Below, piece by piece: positions 1-5,185 of a stretch of DNA of 5,185 nucleotides. Under the pieces are notes generated by a model. The model was given only the letters and a program-made list of their open reading frames with translations, ran no database searches and had not been told where the DNA came from. How positions within the stretch are numbered: the stretch's first letter is position 1; every line of letters begins with the position of its first letter. Source of the stretch: Anaerolineales bacterium (lineage in GTDB: Bacteria > Chloroflexota > Anaerolineae > Anaerolineales > UBA4823); the NCBI GenBank assembly GCA_022865865.1, contig JALHTN010000687.1:1-5185 (forward strand), written 5' to 3'. A program made the translations under genes and the position numbers.

Positions 1-1
1 A

Positions 2-226
2 TATGAAATTTTCAAAACAGATATTCAGCCAAAAGGGTTTAGAGTGATCGGTTTTGGAGACTTCATCGACAATAAATGTGTTACTGCCGCAAGTGAAATT
101 CTGGCTGATCCAATTCAGGCATCTGAAATGACAGAACTCAATTTTTCTATAGGTAAACGTTTCTACTCGTTCAATGCATTAGAATACTTGTTGAAGCCTT
201 TATTGAACGATTGTCTCGGAAATTAA
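2..226 (+). CDS. Probable GT4-type glycosyltransferase, C-terminal fragment (5' end outside window)
   Basis: This reading frame is open from the window edge to a TAA stop and gives 74 residues with no required internal start, so it is best read as the end of a longer gene rather than a 60-residue ORF starting at position 44. The fragment has the look of the last part of a GT-B glycosyltransferase: a short strand region (DIQPKGFRVIGF), a helix with an ILADP segment typical of the 'last n residues after position P' region, then NFSIGKRFYSFNALEYLLKPLL. The N-x-x-I-x-K-R-x-[FY]-S-[FY] ending followed by a leucine-rich helix is common at the C-terminus of bacterial GT4 enzymes. The donor-binding E-x7-E motif would lie upstream and is not visible. 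The stop is 12 nt before the membrane protein gene, so co-transcription is likely. Substrate cannot be told from the fragment; a role in extending glucosylglycerate is only suggested by the neighbours. Confidence 0.72.
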   Translation, partial: YEIFKTDIQPKGFRVIGFGDFIDNKCVTAASEILADPIQASEMTELNFSIGKRFYSFNALEYLLKPLLNDCLGN

Positions 227-238
227 CCGTCTCTACAT

Positions 239-1162
239 ATGAATCCAAGAAAAGAATTTGGCACGAAATATCTCGATCAACTTGAGGAATATTTCTCACA
301 GGCAAACCAGAAAACTTTCGGATTTCTGGGAATCCTTCGCTATGCTGTGGAAAGATTTTCCGATATGCGCGGTGTTGAAGGTTCTGCCAGTATTGCATTC
401 TTTACCATTTTTGGATTACCTCCGCTGCTCATCGTTCTTGTTTCAGTAGCCAGTTACTATCTCGAAATTCCAGATATTCAGGATCAGATTACCCAGATAA
501 TTCGAGAGATTGTTCCCATTCCTCCAGATTTGATCTTAGAATTCCTTGAAGGTATTCTTAATCAACGGGGCGCAGTAGGCATCATCGGCTTAATTGGATT
601 AGCATGGGCTGGTTCTGGAGTATTGATGTCCCTAACTGCAAATATAAATCGTGCCTGGCCAACCGCAAAAATCCGCAACGTGGTTGAGAAACGATTGATC
701 GCTTTCATCATGATAGGCACCTTCATTCTGTTCATCGCCGCATCCTCGATCCTTTCGACTGTGGCTGCCTTTTTCTCACAATTTGAAATTCCATTACTAA
801 ATTTTAGTCCCCCTGTGGGCACAATCACAGATTTCGTATTTTATGCGTTGCGATTCATTCTCTTCTTAGCGCTTTACTTCTTTGTCCCAAAAACGAAAGT
901 GAAAAAAAGAGCCGCTTTCTGGGCAGCTGTATTCGCCTCAATTGCATGGGAAATCACCGCATACGGTTTTAACTGGTATTTCCAGAGTGGTCTCGCCAAT
1001 TATAATTTCCTGTATGGCTCCTTAGGAACGCTGGTAGCTTTGATGTTTTGGATATACTTGGACTGCCTGATACTGGTTTTTGGGGCATATTTCAGTGCAG
1101 CCATCGTCAATCACGATCAGATCTACCCGGCGATTGAATCCGCAAATTCTACAAACGGATAA
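239..1162 (+). CDS. YihY/virulence factor BrkB family inner-membrane protein
   Basis: A 307-residue integral membrane protein, close to the usual family length of about 280-320. A soluble N-terminus of about 45 residues, with the R-F-x-D-M-R-G-V-E-G-S-A-S-I-A-F-F-T approach to the first helix, matches the family pattern. Hydrophobic segments lie at about 48-75, 112-134, 152-179, 196-216, 225-247 and 258-290, giving six predicted helices. The last carries the family's most recognisable stretch, YGSLGTLVALMFWIYLDCL followed by FGAYFSAA. Most relatives have G-A-E where this has G282-A283-Y284, so an often conserved acidic residue is replaced. No signal peptide is seen. The family was once annotated as ribonuclease BN, which is a misassignment; its molecular role is not settled. 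The ATG is 12 nt after the preceding stop, with no clear Shine-Dalgarno site, which fits coupled translation. Family assignment is firm; any link to osmolyte handling is inference from position. Confidence 0.9.
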   Translation: MNPRKEFGTKYLDQLEEYFSQANQKTFGFLGILRYAVERFSDMRGVEGSASIAFFTIFGLPPLLIVLVSVASYYLEIPDIQDQITQIIREIVPIPPDLILEFLEGILNQRGAVGIIGLIGLAWAGSGVLMSLTANINRAWPTAKIRNVVEKRLIAFIMIGTFILFIAASSILSTVAAFFSQFEIPLLNFSPPVGTITDFVFYALRFILFLALYFFVPKTKVKKRAAFWAAVFASIAWEITAYGFNWYFQSGLANYNFLYGSLGTLVALMFWIYLDCLILVFGAYFSAAIVNHDQIYPAIESANSTNG

Positions 1163-1167
1163 TTTCG

Positions 1168-2415
1168 GTGCACATATCAATTCTACATTACGCTGCCCCA
1201 CCAATCGTGGGGGGCGTTGAAAGCACTATTTATCACCATGCCCGTCTTCTTTTTCAGGCTGGATACAAGATATCCATCTACGGCGGAAGAGGAGAAGCAA
1301 TAGATGATGGCATACCATTTATATTAATTCCCGAAATTGATTCTCGCCATCCCTCCGTGATGAGGATAGGCGAGCAATTGGCAAAAGGAGAAGTCTCGGA
1401 AGAATTTTATTTACTTCGCGACAAGCTTTTTATTTCCCTTTCGTCATCTCTAAAACATTCAGACATATTAATTGTCCACAATGCGATTACGCTACATAAA
1501 AATTTAGCTCTCACCGCAGCCTTGAAATTGATCGCAGAACAAAGGCAGCCAACACTGCTGGCTTGGTGCCATGATTTTGCCTGGCAGGATACGCTTTACA
1601 CCCCCGATTTACACCCTGGATTCCCTTGGGATTTATTGAAATCTGCCTGGGAAGGTGTCGTTTACATTACTGTATCTGACCACCGCAGGCAGCGATTAGC
1701 TGATTTGCTTGATCTCCAGGAATCTAATATTCAGGTAATCCCCCCTGGAGTTGATGTATTTCAGTTTTTCAACCTATCACCCATCGCGCAAGAATTTATC
1801 GAACAGGTTCAACTGTTGGAGTCTGAACCCATAATCCTTCTGCCTGCTCGCATCACACGGCGAAAAAATATTGAATTTGCTCTCCAAGTTACTGCGAATT
1901 TAAAGAAATATTACCCAAAGGTAGCTTTAGTGATTACAGGTCCACCTGGGCCGCATAATCCGAAGAATCTTGAATATCTAGAAACACTGCTCAAAATGAG
2001 GCAGTCTTTGGGACTTATAACAAATATACATTTCCTCTACGAATTTAATGGTGAGAGCGAAATCTTCAACGCCCCGGATTATTTAATTTCCGAGTTGTAC
2101 CGAGTGGCGGATCTTGTCCTATTTCCAAGTTTTCGAGAAGGATTTGGAATTCCAGTGCTGGAAGCAGGTTTGGCTAGAATACCGATATTTGCTTCCGATA
2201 TACCACCAGTACGCGAGAGCAGTGCTGGTATGATTAAATTATTCGATCCCTCAGATGATCCCCACCATGTTGCTGATACGATCAACACCGAACTTAAATC
2301 CAATCGAACATTTCTGTTCCGCAGACACGTTTTGAATCATTTCACCTGGCAATCAATTTTGCGAAAAAGGATCATCCCACTCCTTGAAGAATCTGGGTCT
2401 TCTGCCGATGACTAG
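1168..2415 (+). CDS. GT4-family glycosyltransferase (GT-B fold), substrate unknown
   Basis: A complete 415-residue glycosyltransferase, usual length for GT4. The N-terminal acceptor domain opens with HYAAPPIVGGVES (residues 7-19), whose G15-G16-V17-E18 is the glycine loop after the first strand, and includes HN at 104-105 and WCHDFAW at 133-139. The linker has IPPGVD at 191-196. The donor domain holds PARITRRKN at 226-234, which supplies the usual Arg/Lys phosphate contacts, ITGPPGPHNP at 256-265, and REGFGIPVLEAG at 323-334 with the E324-x7-E332 motif that binds the sugar nucleotide. No membrane segment or signal peptide is seen, so it should be cytosolic. The start is GTG, 5 nt after the preceding stop; the sequence from this codon fits the start of the fold exactly. 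Its end overlaps the next gene by 8 nt. The neighbouring solute genes suggest glucosylglycerate or a related sugar as acceptor, but a role in glycolipid or polysaccharide synthesis is equally open. Confidence 0.9.
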   Translation: MHISILHYAAPPIVGGVESTIYHHARLLFQAGYKISIYGGRGEAIDDGIPFILIPEIDSRHPSVMRIGEQLAKGEVSEEFYLLRDKLFISLSSSLKHSDILIVHNAITLHKNLALTAALKLIAEQRQPTLLAWCHDFAWQDTLYTPDLHPGFPWDLLKSAWEGVVYITVSDHRRQRLADLLDLQESNIQVIPPGVDVFQFFNLSPIAQEFIEQVQLLESEPIILLPARITRRKNIEFALQVTANLKKYYPKVALVITGPPGPHNPKNLEYLETLLKMRQSLGLITNIHFLYEFNGESEIFNAPDYLISELYRVADLVLFPSFREGFGIPVLEAGLARIPIFASDIPPVRESSAGMIKLFDPSDDPHHVADTINTELKSNRTFLFRRHVLNHFTWQSILRKRIIPLLEESGSSADD

Positions 2416-4309
2416 TACAGAGAAATCAATCACCAAGAAATCCCGCACTTCTCAAACTTACAATATCCTTCTTCTAGAAACCAACATTGAAGATGCAAAA
2501 ACTCTCTTGCCTCTTGCAGAGAGAATTGCGCTGGACCGCCAAGGCAAGATCACCATCCTATCTGTTTTATATGTACCAGAAGGTGACCAGATGAGCGGTG
2601 TTGCCAAGAAAGCCAGTCGTTTGCGAGAGACACTCAAGACCTTTATGGAAACCACCCCCATTCCAACTCGTATCAAGACATTGGTTCGTCCTGAAGGAGA
2701 CTTATGGGAAGGGGTAAAGAGGGTCGTAGAGGAAGAAAATATCCATTTTCTGGTTGCGCATTGGAGCACAACCATTGTAGATAAAGTTTTCCGAGAAAAT
2801 CTCACTGCCAGTAAATTGCTGGCACTTCCATGTGATATTGCGATAGTGCGTCCATCGCTCCAGGTGAACGCAGCTGAGAATTGGCAGTCGCTGAAGAAGA
2901 TATTAATACCGGTGCGGGGAGGAGCAAATGCAGGTTTAACCTTACGGATCGGACACGCACTTGCTAGAATCGAAGATGCATCCATCACTCTGCTCCATGT
3001 AACGGCACTCGAAAATGACCAGCAAAATTTGAGATTCTACGAGGAATTTTCTCCGGCCATCTATGGTTTAGAACATGTTACCCGGTCGATAACTGCCAAG
3101 GGGGAAATCTCAAAAGCAATCGTATCTGAAGCTCAAGACCATCAGGCGATTACCATTGGCGCACCTTCGAATGAGATTCAACCCAATATTTGGTTGAACT
3201 CTCTGCTTACTGAAATTCTTTCAAACGAAGATAAAACAGTGGTGCTGGTCAATGAGTATATCCCCAAATCATTAACCTCCACTCAACCAATATCGAAATC
3301 CAGGGACCGTCCTCTCGCCGTGATCGTCGACAAGTGGTTTGCTGAAAATACTTTCCACACGCGGGAATTCATGGATTTAGATAGATTGATCGAGCTCAAA
3401 CAAGACCAAGGAGTATCCATCAGCCTTGCCTTACCAGCCCTGAATGAGGAAGAAACTGTCGGGAAGGTGATTGAATCCGTCAAATCAGCCCTCATGGATC
3501 AAGTTCCATTACTGGATGAGATGGTATTGATCGATTCTGGTTCACAGGATCGAACACGTGAGGTTGCGGCGGATTTGGGCATCCCTGTCTACATACACCA
3601 GGATATACTGCCCCAGTATGGCACTTATGTTGGAAAAGGTGAAGCTTTATGGAAAAGTTTATATATCGTCAATGGAGATATCATCGCCTGGATTGACACA
3701 GATATTAAGAACATCGATCCACGATTTGTTTACGGTATCCTGGGGCCGTTGCTGGATAACCCAAGAATCAGGTTTGTAAAGGGATTTTACCGGAGACCAT
3801 TACGCCAGGATGGCAAAACTGTTGCTGGTGGTGGTGGTCGCGTAACAGAACTAACTGCCCGTCCATTTATCAACTTATTCTTCCCGGAACTTTCCGGATT
3901 AATCCAGCCCCTTTCCGGTGAATATGCTGGTCGCAGATCTGCCCTTGAGAAACTGCCCTTCTTCACCGGGTATGGGGTTGAAACTGGAATGCTGATAGAT
4001 CTGCTCGATAAATATGGCTTAGAGGGAATCGCCCAAGTTGATTTATTGGAGCGAATTCACCACAACCAGCCCCTCCCTTCTCTATCCAAGATGTCATTTA
4101 CAATTATGCAGGTGGTGCTCAGCCGTCTAGAAGCTCGTCACAAGCTGCGCTTAGTAGATCAAAGCAACCTGACGATGAATCTGGTGAGATTCAGTAAACG
4201 CCGTGGATATTACCTCGACCAGGAGGAAATCAGGGAAAATGAACGCCCTCCCATGGAATCAATCCCTGAATACCAGCAGAAAAAATCAGATAAACTCAAG
4301 AGAGAATAA
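2408..4309 (+). CDS. gpgS: Two universal-stress-protein domains fused to glucosyl-3-phosphoglycerate synthase (GT81)
   Basis: Transfers glucose from a nucleotide sugar to D-3-phosphoglycerate, the first step of glucosylglycerate synthesis, in the cytosol. The 633-residue protein is about twice the usual 300-330 of GpgS. Residues 18-150 and 161-284 are tandem USP-like domains (YNILLLETN..., then KKILIPVRGG...); neither has a clear G-x2-G-x9-G-S/T ATP motif, so they may not bind ATP. Residues about 300-590 are GT81: PALNEEETV at 343-351, DSGSQDRT at 376-383, GKGEALWKS at 409-417, the metal/nucleotide D-T-D at 430-432, GGGGRVTELTARP at 474-486, QPLSGEYAGRR at 500-510, GYGVE at 521-525 and a histidine at 551 matching the catalytic-region H of characterised GpgS. 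All core motifs are intact. I chose ATG 2408, which lies in ATGACTAG and overlaps the previous stop, suggesting coupled translation. An upstream TTG at 2384 would add 8 residues and cannot be excluded. The C-terminal 35 residues are highly charged. Confidence 0.93.
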   Translation: MTSTEKSITKKSRTSQTYNILLLETNIEDAKTLLPLAERIALDRQGKITILSVLYVPEGDQMSGVAKKASRLRETLKTFMETTPIPTRIKTLVRPEGDLWEGVKRVVEEENIHFLVAHWSTTIVDKVFRENLTASKLLALPCDIAIVRPSLQVNAAENWQSLKKILIPVRGGANAGLTLRIGHALARIEDASITLLHVTALENDQQNLRFYEEFSPAIYGLEHVTRSITAKGEISKAIVSEAQDHQAITIGAPSNEIQPNIWLNSLLTEILSNEDKTVVLVNEYIPKSLTSTQPISKSRDRPLAVIVDKWFAENTFHTREFMDLDRLIELKQDQGVSISLALPALNEEETVGKVIESVKSALMDQVPLLDEMVLIDSGSQDRTREVAADLGIPVYIHQDILPQYGTYVGKGEALWKSLYIVNGDIIAWIDTDIKNIDPRFVYGILGPLLDNPRIRFVKGFYRRPLRQDGKTVAGGGGRVTELTARPFINLFFPELSGLIQPLSGEYAGRRSALEKLPFFTGYGVETGMLIDLLDKYGLEGIAQVDLLERIHHNQPLPSLSKMSFTIMQVVLSRLEARHKLRLVDQSNLTMNLVRFSKRRGYYLDQEEIRENERPPMESIPEYQQKKSDKLKRE

Positions 4310-4325
4310 ATTAGTTGTAAAATCT

Positions 4326-4340
4326 TTATCCTCAGGATAA
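4326..4340. promoter_or_regulatory. 15-bp perfect palindrome covering the Shine-Dalgarno region of gpgP
   Basis: TTATCCT and AGGATAA are exact reverse complements around one central C, in the 37-nt gap between gpgS and gpgP. The right arm contains AGGA (4334-4337), 9 nt before the gpgP ATG, the likely ribosome binding site. As RNA, pairing could mask that site, although the tight centre would force opening of at least the innermost base pair. As DNA it could be a dyad operator. Chance is not excluded. Confidence 0.4.
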
Positions 4341-4346
4341 TCATTT

Positions 4347-4910
4347 ATGTCTTCAATTGTATTGATACGGCATGGAGAAACCGATTGGAATGTTGAAGGA
4401 CGCTACCAGGGTCAGGCAGATCCTCCCTTAAACTCCCAGGGTATTCTCCAAGCTCGACAGTTAGCCCTCGAATTGCATAATTCTTCCATCGAGATTCTTT
4501 ACACCAGCCCCCTACAAAGAACCAAACAGACCGCCCAGTTTTTATCAGACCGATTAGGAATTCCCCAAATTGATGACCCGCGCCTCATGGAAATTCATCA
4601 AGGCGATTGGCAGACCAGGTTGCGCACAGATATTGAAAGGCTTTACCCGGAATTATTCAAATCCTGGGAAGCAGATCCTTGGGGGGTCACGCCTCCAGGT
4701 GGTGAAAATTTATCTCAAGTTCAATCACGTGTTAATGACGCCCTGGATGATATTCAACAACTTGACACTTACCACAAAATCGGAATTGTAACTCACCGGA
4801 TACCCATTGCATTGATTAAAGTCCGCTACCAAGCTATGGACCCGGATATCGTGCGTACTATTCATCTCCCCAATACTTTTTGGGAAGAGATTTCATTACC
4901 ATCCCCGTAG
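4347..4910 (+). CDS. gpgP: Histidine phosphatase, probable glucosyl-3-phosphoglycerate phosphatase
   Basis: Likely removes phosphate from glucosyl-3-phosphoglycerate to release glucosylglycerate, the second step after GpgS. The 187-residue protein belongs to the histidine phosphatase (phosphoglycerate-mutase-like) superfamily. Visible catalytic residues are the LIRHGETDWN motif with R8 and the phospho-accepting H9, R58 in SPLQRT, E82 in LMEIHQGDW and the second histidine H150 in VTHRIPI. The usual S-H-G-G after the last strand is here T-H-R-I, a difference next to the active site that may reflect substrate choice. It is somewhat shorter than many family members (about 200-230), with loss mainly at the C-terminus. 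AGGA 9 nt before the ATG supports the start. On sequence alone it could also be alpha-ribazole phosphatase or another small phosphomonoesterase; the position directly after gpgS and before a sugar phosphorylase is what favours GpgP. Confidence 0.82.
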   Translation: MSSIVLIRHGETDWNVEGRYQGQADPPLNSQGILQARQLALELHNSSIEILYTSPLQRTKQTAQFLSDRLGIPQIDDPRLMEIHQGDWQTRLRTDIERLYPELFKSWEADPWGVTPPGGENLSQVQSRVNDALDDIQQLDTYHKIGIVTHRIPIALIKVRYQAMDPDIVRTIHLPNTFWEEISLPSP

Positions 4911-4935
4911 CTTACGGGGGTAATAATTTATTTTT
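4895..4935 (+). terminator. Hairpin followed by T-rich run: possible intrinsic terminator or attenuator
   Basis: CCCCGTA (4903-4909) and TACGGGG (4913-4919) form a 7-bp stem with a GCT loop. It can be lengthened by ATTAC (4895-4899) pairing with GTAAT (4920-4924) across a 3-nt bulge. The hairpin is followed by AATTTATTTTT (4925-4935). The stem includes the gpgP stop codon TAG (4908-4910). The T-run is interrupted by one A, so termination may be partial, and the next gene starts only 17 nt later. It could lower expression of the downstream phosphorylase relative to the synthetic genes. Confidence 0.55.
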
Positions 4936-4940
4936 GAGGA
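4936..4940 (+). promoter_or_regulatory. Shine-Dalgarno site for the sugar phosphorylase gene
   Basis: GAGGA lies 11 nt before the ATG at 4952 and is the strongest ribosome binding site in the window, directly after the T-rich run of the hairpin. It supports ATG 4952 as the start and suggests that this gene is translated independently rather than coupled to gpgP. Confidence 0.6.
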
Positions 4941-4951
4941 AAATCTCCAGT

Positions 4952-5185
4952 ATGGATTACGAAAACCACATTCGCAATCAATTAGATTATTTGTATGGAG
5001 ACCAAAGTGAGCAGATTTGGGTAGAAATTAATAAAATTATTAATGAATTTCGCATCCGAAATCGGGATTTACCTTCAGATAAATTTCATCTCACTGAGAA
5101 AGATGCCATCCTTATTACTTATGGGGATCAGTTTCAAGAATCAAAACGCAGCAACTTACAATCGCTAAACAATTTCCTTGAGCAA
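4952..5185 (+). CDS. GH13_18-type sugar phosphorylase, probable glucosylglycerate phosphorylase, N-terminal fragment (3' end outside window)
   Basis: The frame is open for 78 codons from ATG 4952 to the window end with no stop. The start MDYENHIRNQLDYLYGD, a helix, then FHLTEKDAILITYGDQ (residues 45-60) and a short segment to SLNNFLEQ match the N-terminus of the GH13 subfamily 18 phosphorylases, in which 'LTE-x-D-x-x-L-I-T-Y-G-D-Q' leads into the (beta/alpha)8 barrel. Members phosphorolyse sucrose, sucrose-6-phosphate or glucosylglycerate to alpha-glucose-1-phosphate, retaining configuration. Position after gpgS and gpgP favours glucosylglycerate as substrate, releasing D-glycerate. The catalytic Asp/Glu and the specificity loops lie past the window, so specificity is inferred from context; sucrose phosphorylase is the main alternative. 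Full members are about 480-570 residues. Cytosolic, with no signal peptide. Confidence 0.8.
   Translation, partial: MDYENHIRNQLDYLYGDQSEQIWVEINKIINEFRIRNRDLPSDKFHLTEKDAILITYGDQFQESKRSNLQSLNNFLEQ

Noticed and set aside
44..226. Separate 60-residue gene beginning at position 44
   Set aside because: The same frame is open to the window edge and the residues before position 44 continue the glycosyltransferase-like C-terminal pattern, so it is the end of a longer gene.
171..398. 75-codon open frame on the - strand across the start of the YihY-family gene
   Set aside because: It overlaps two supported + strand frames, has no recognisable motif and no convincing ribosome binding site.
1209..1214. 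Run of six G bases as a possible phase-variation tract
   Set aside because: It encodes the conserved V-G-G-V loop of the glycosyltransferase and is too short to expect frequent slippage.
2384..2407. TTG at 2384 as start of the USP-GpgS protein
   Set aside because: It adds only 8 residues before the ATG, has no good ribosome binding site and deepens the overlap to 32 nt; kept only as an alternative.
2458..2988. 176-codon open frame on the - strand inside the USP region of gpgS
   Set aside because: It lies wholly opposite a well-supported coding frame, its translation shows no recognisable domain, and its length is reachable by chance opposite a real gene.
3826..3840. GGT-rich short tandem run
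   Set aside because: It encodes the four-glycine part of the conserved GGGGRVTEL motif of GpgS, so protein constraint explains it.
1..5185. Defence system, CRISPR array, transposon, tRNA or phage content
   Set aside because: No repeat-spacer pattern, terminal inverted repeats, transposase or integrase motifs, or tRNA-like cloverleaf were seen; all genes fit a metabolic or membrane cluster.

Overview
The window reads as bacterial DNA of moderate GC content, with all genes tightly packed on the + strand. The gene types suggest a member of Chloroflexota, perhaps class Anaerolineae. The grounds are a GT81 glucosyl-3-phosphoglycerate synthase, a compact GT4 glycosyltransferase of the 'APPIVGGVES' type and a GH13_18-type phosphorylase in one cluster. 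This placement is inference from remembered family similarity, not from a search.

Layout: (1) 2-226, the C-terminal end of a gene that begins before the window, probably a GT4-type glycosyltransferase; (2) 239-1162, a six-helix membrane protein of the YihY/BrkB family; (3) 1168-2415, a complete GT4 glycosyltransferase starting at GTG; (4) 2408-4309, a fusion of two universal-stress-protein (USP) domains to a GT81 glucosyl-3-phosphoglycerate synthase (GpgS), overlapping the previous gene by 8 nt; (5) 4347-4910, a histidine phosphatase, by context glucosyl-3-phosphoglycerate phosphatase (GpgP); (6) 4952 to the window end, the N-terminal 78 residues of a GH13_18-type sugar phosphorylase, by context probably a glucosylglycerate phosphorylase. 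Gaps are 12, 5, -8, 37 and 41 nt, so the whole run could be one operon. There is no gene-free stretch over 300 bases, and I saw no tRNA, rRNA, CRISPR or insertion sequence.

How the genes fit together: GpgS would join a nucleotide-activated glucose to 3-phosphoglycerate, GpgP would remove the phosphate to give the compatible solute glucosylglycerate, and the phosphorylase would return it to glucose-1-phosphate and glycerate. The window thus appears to hold both synthesis and recovery of a stress solute. One of the two other glycosyltransferases might extend glucosylglycerate, for example to mannosylglucosylglycerate, but this is a hypothesis. The most unusual features are the USP-USP-GpgS fusion and the hairpin lying between the synthetic and degradative genes.
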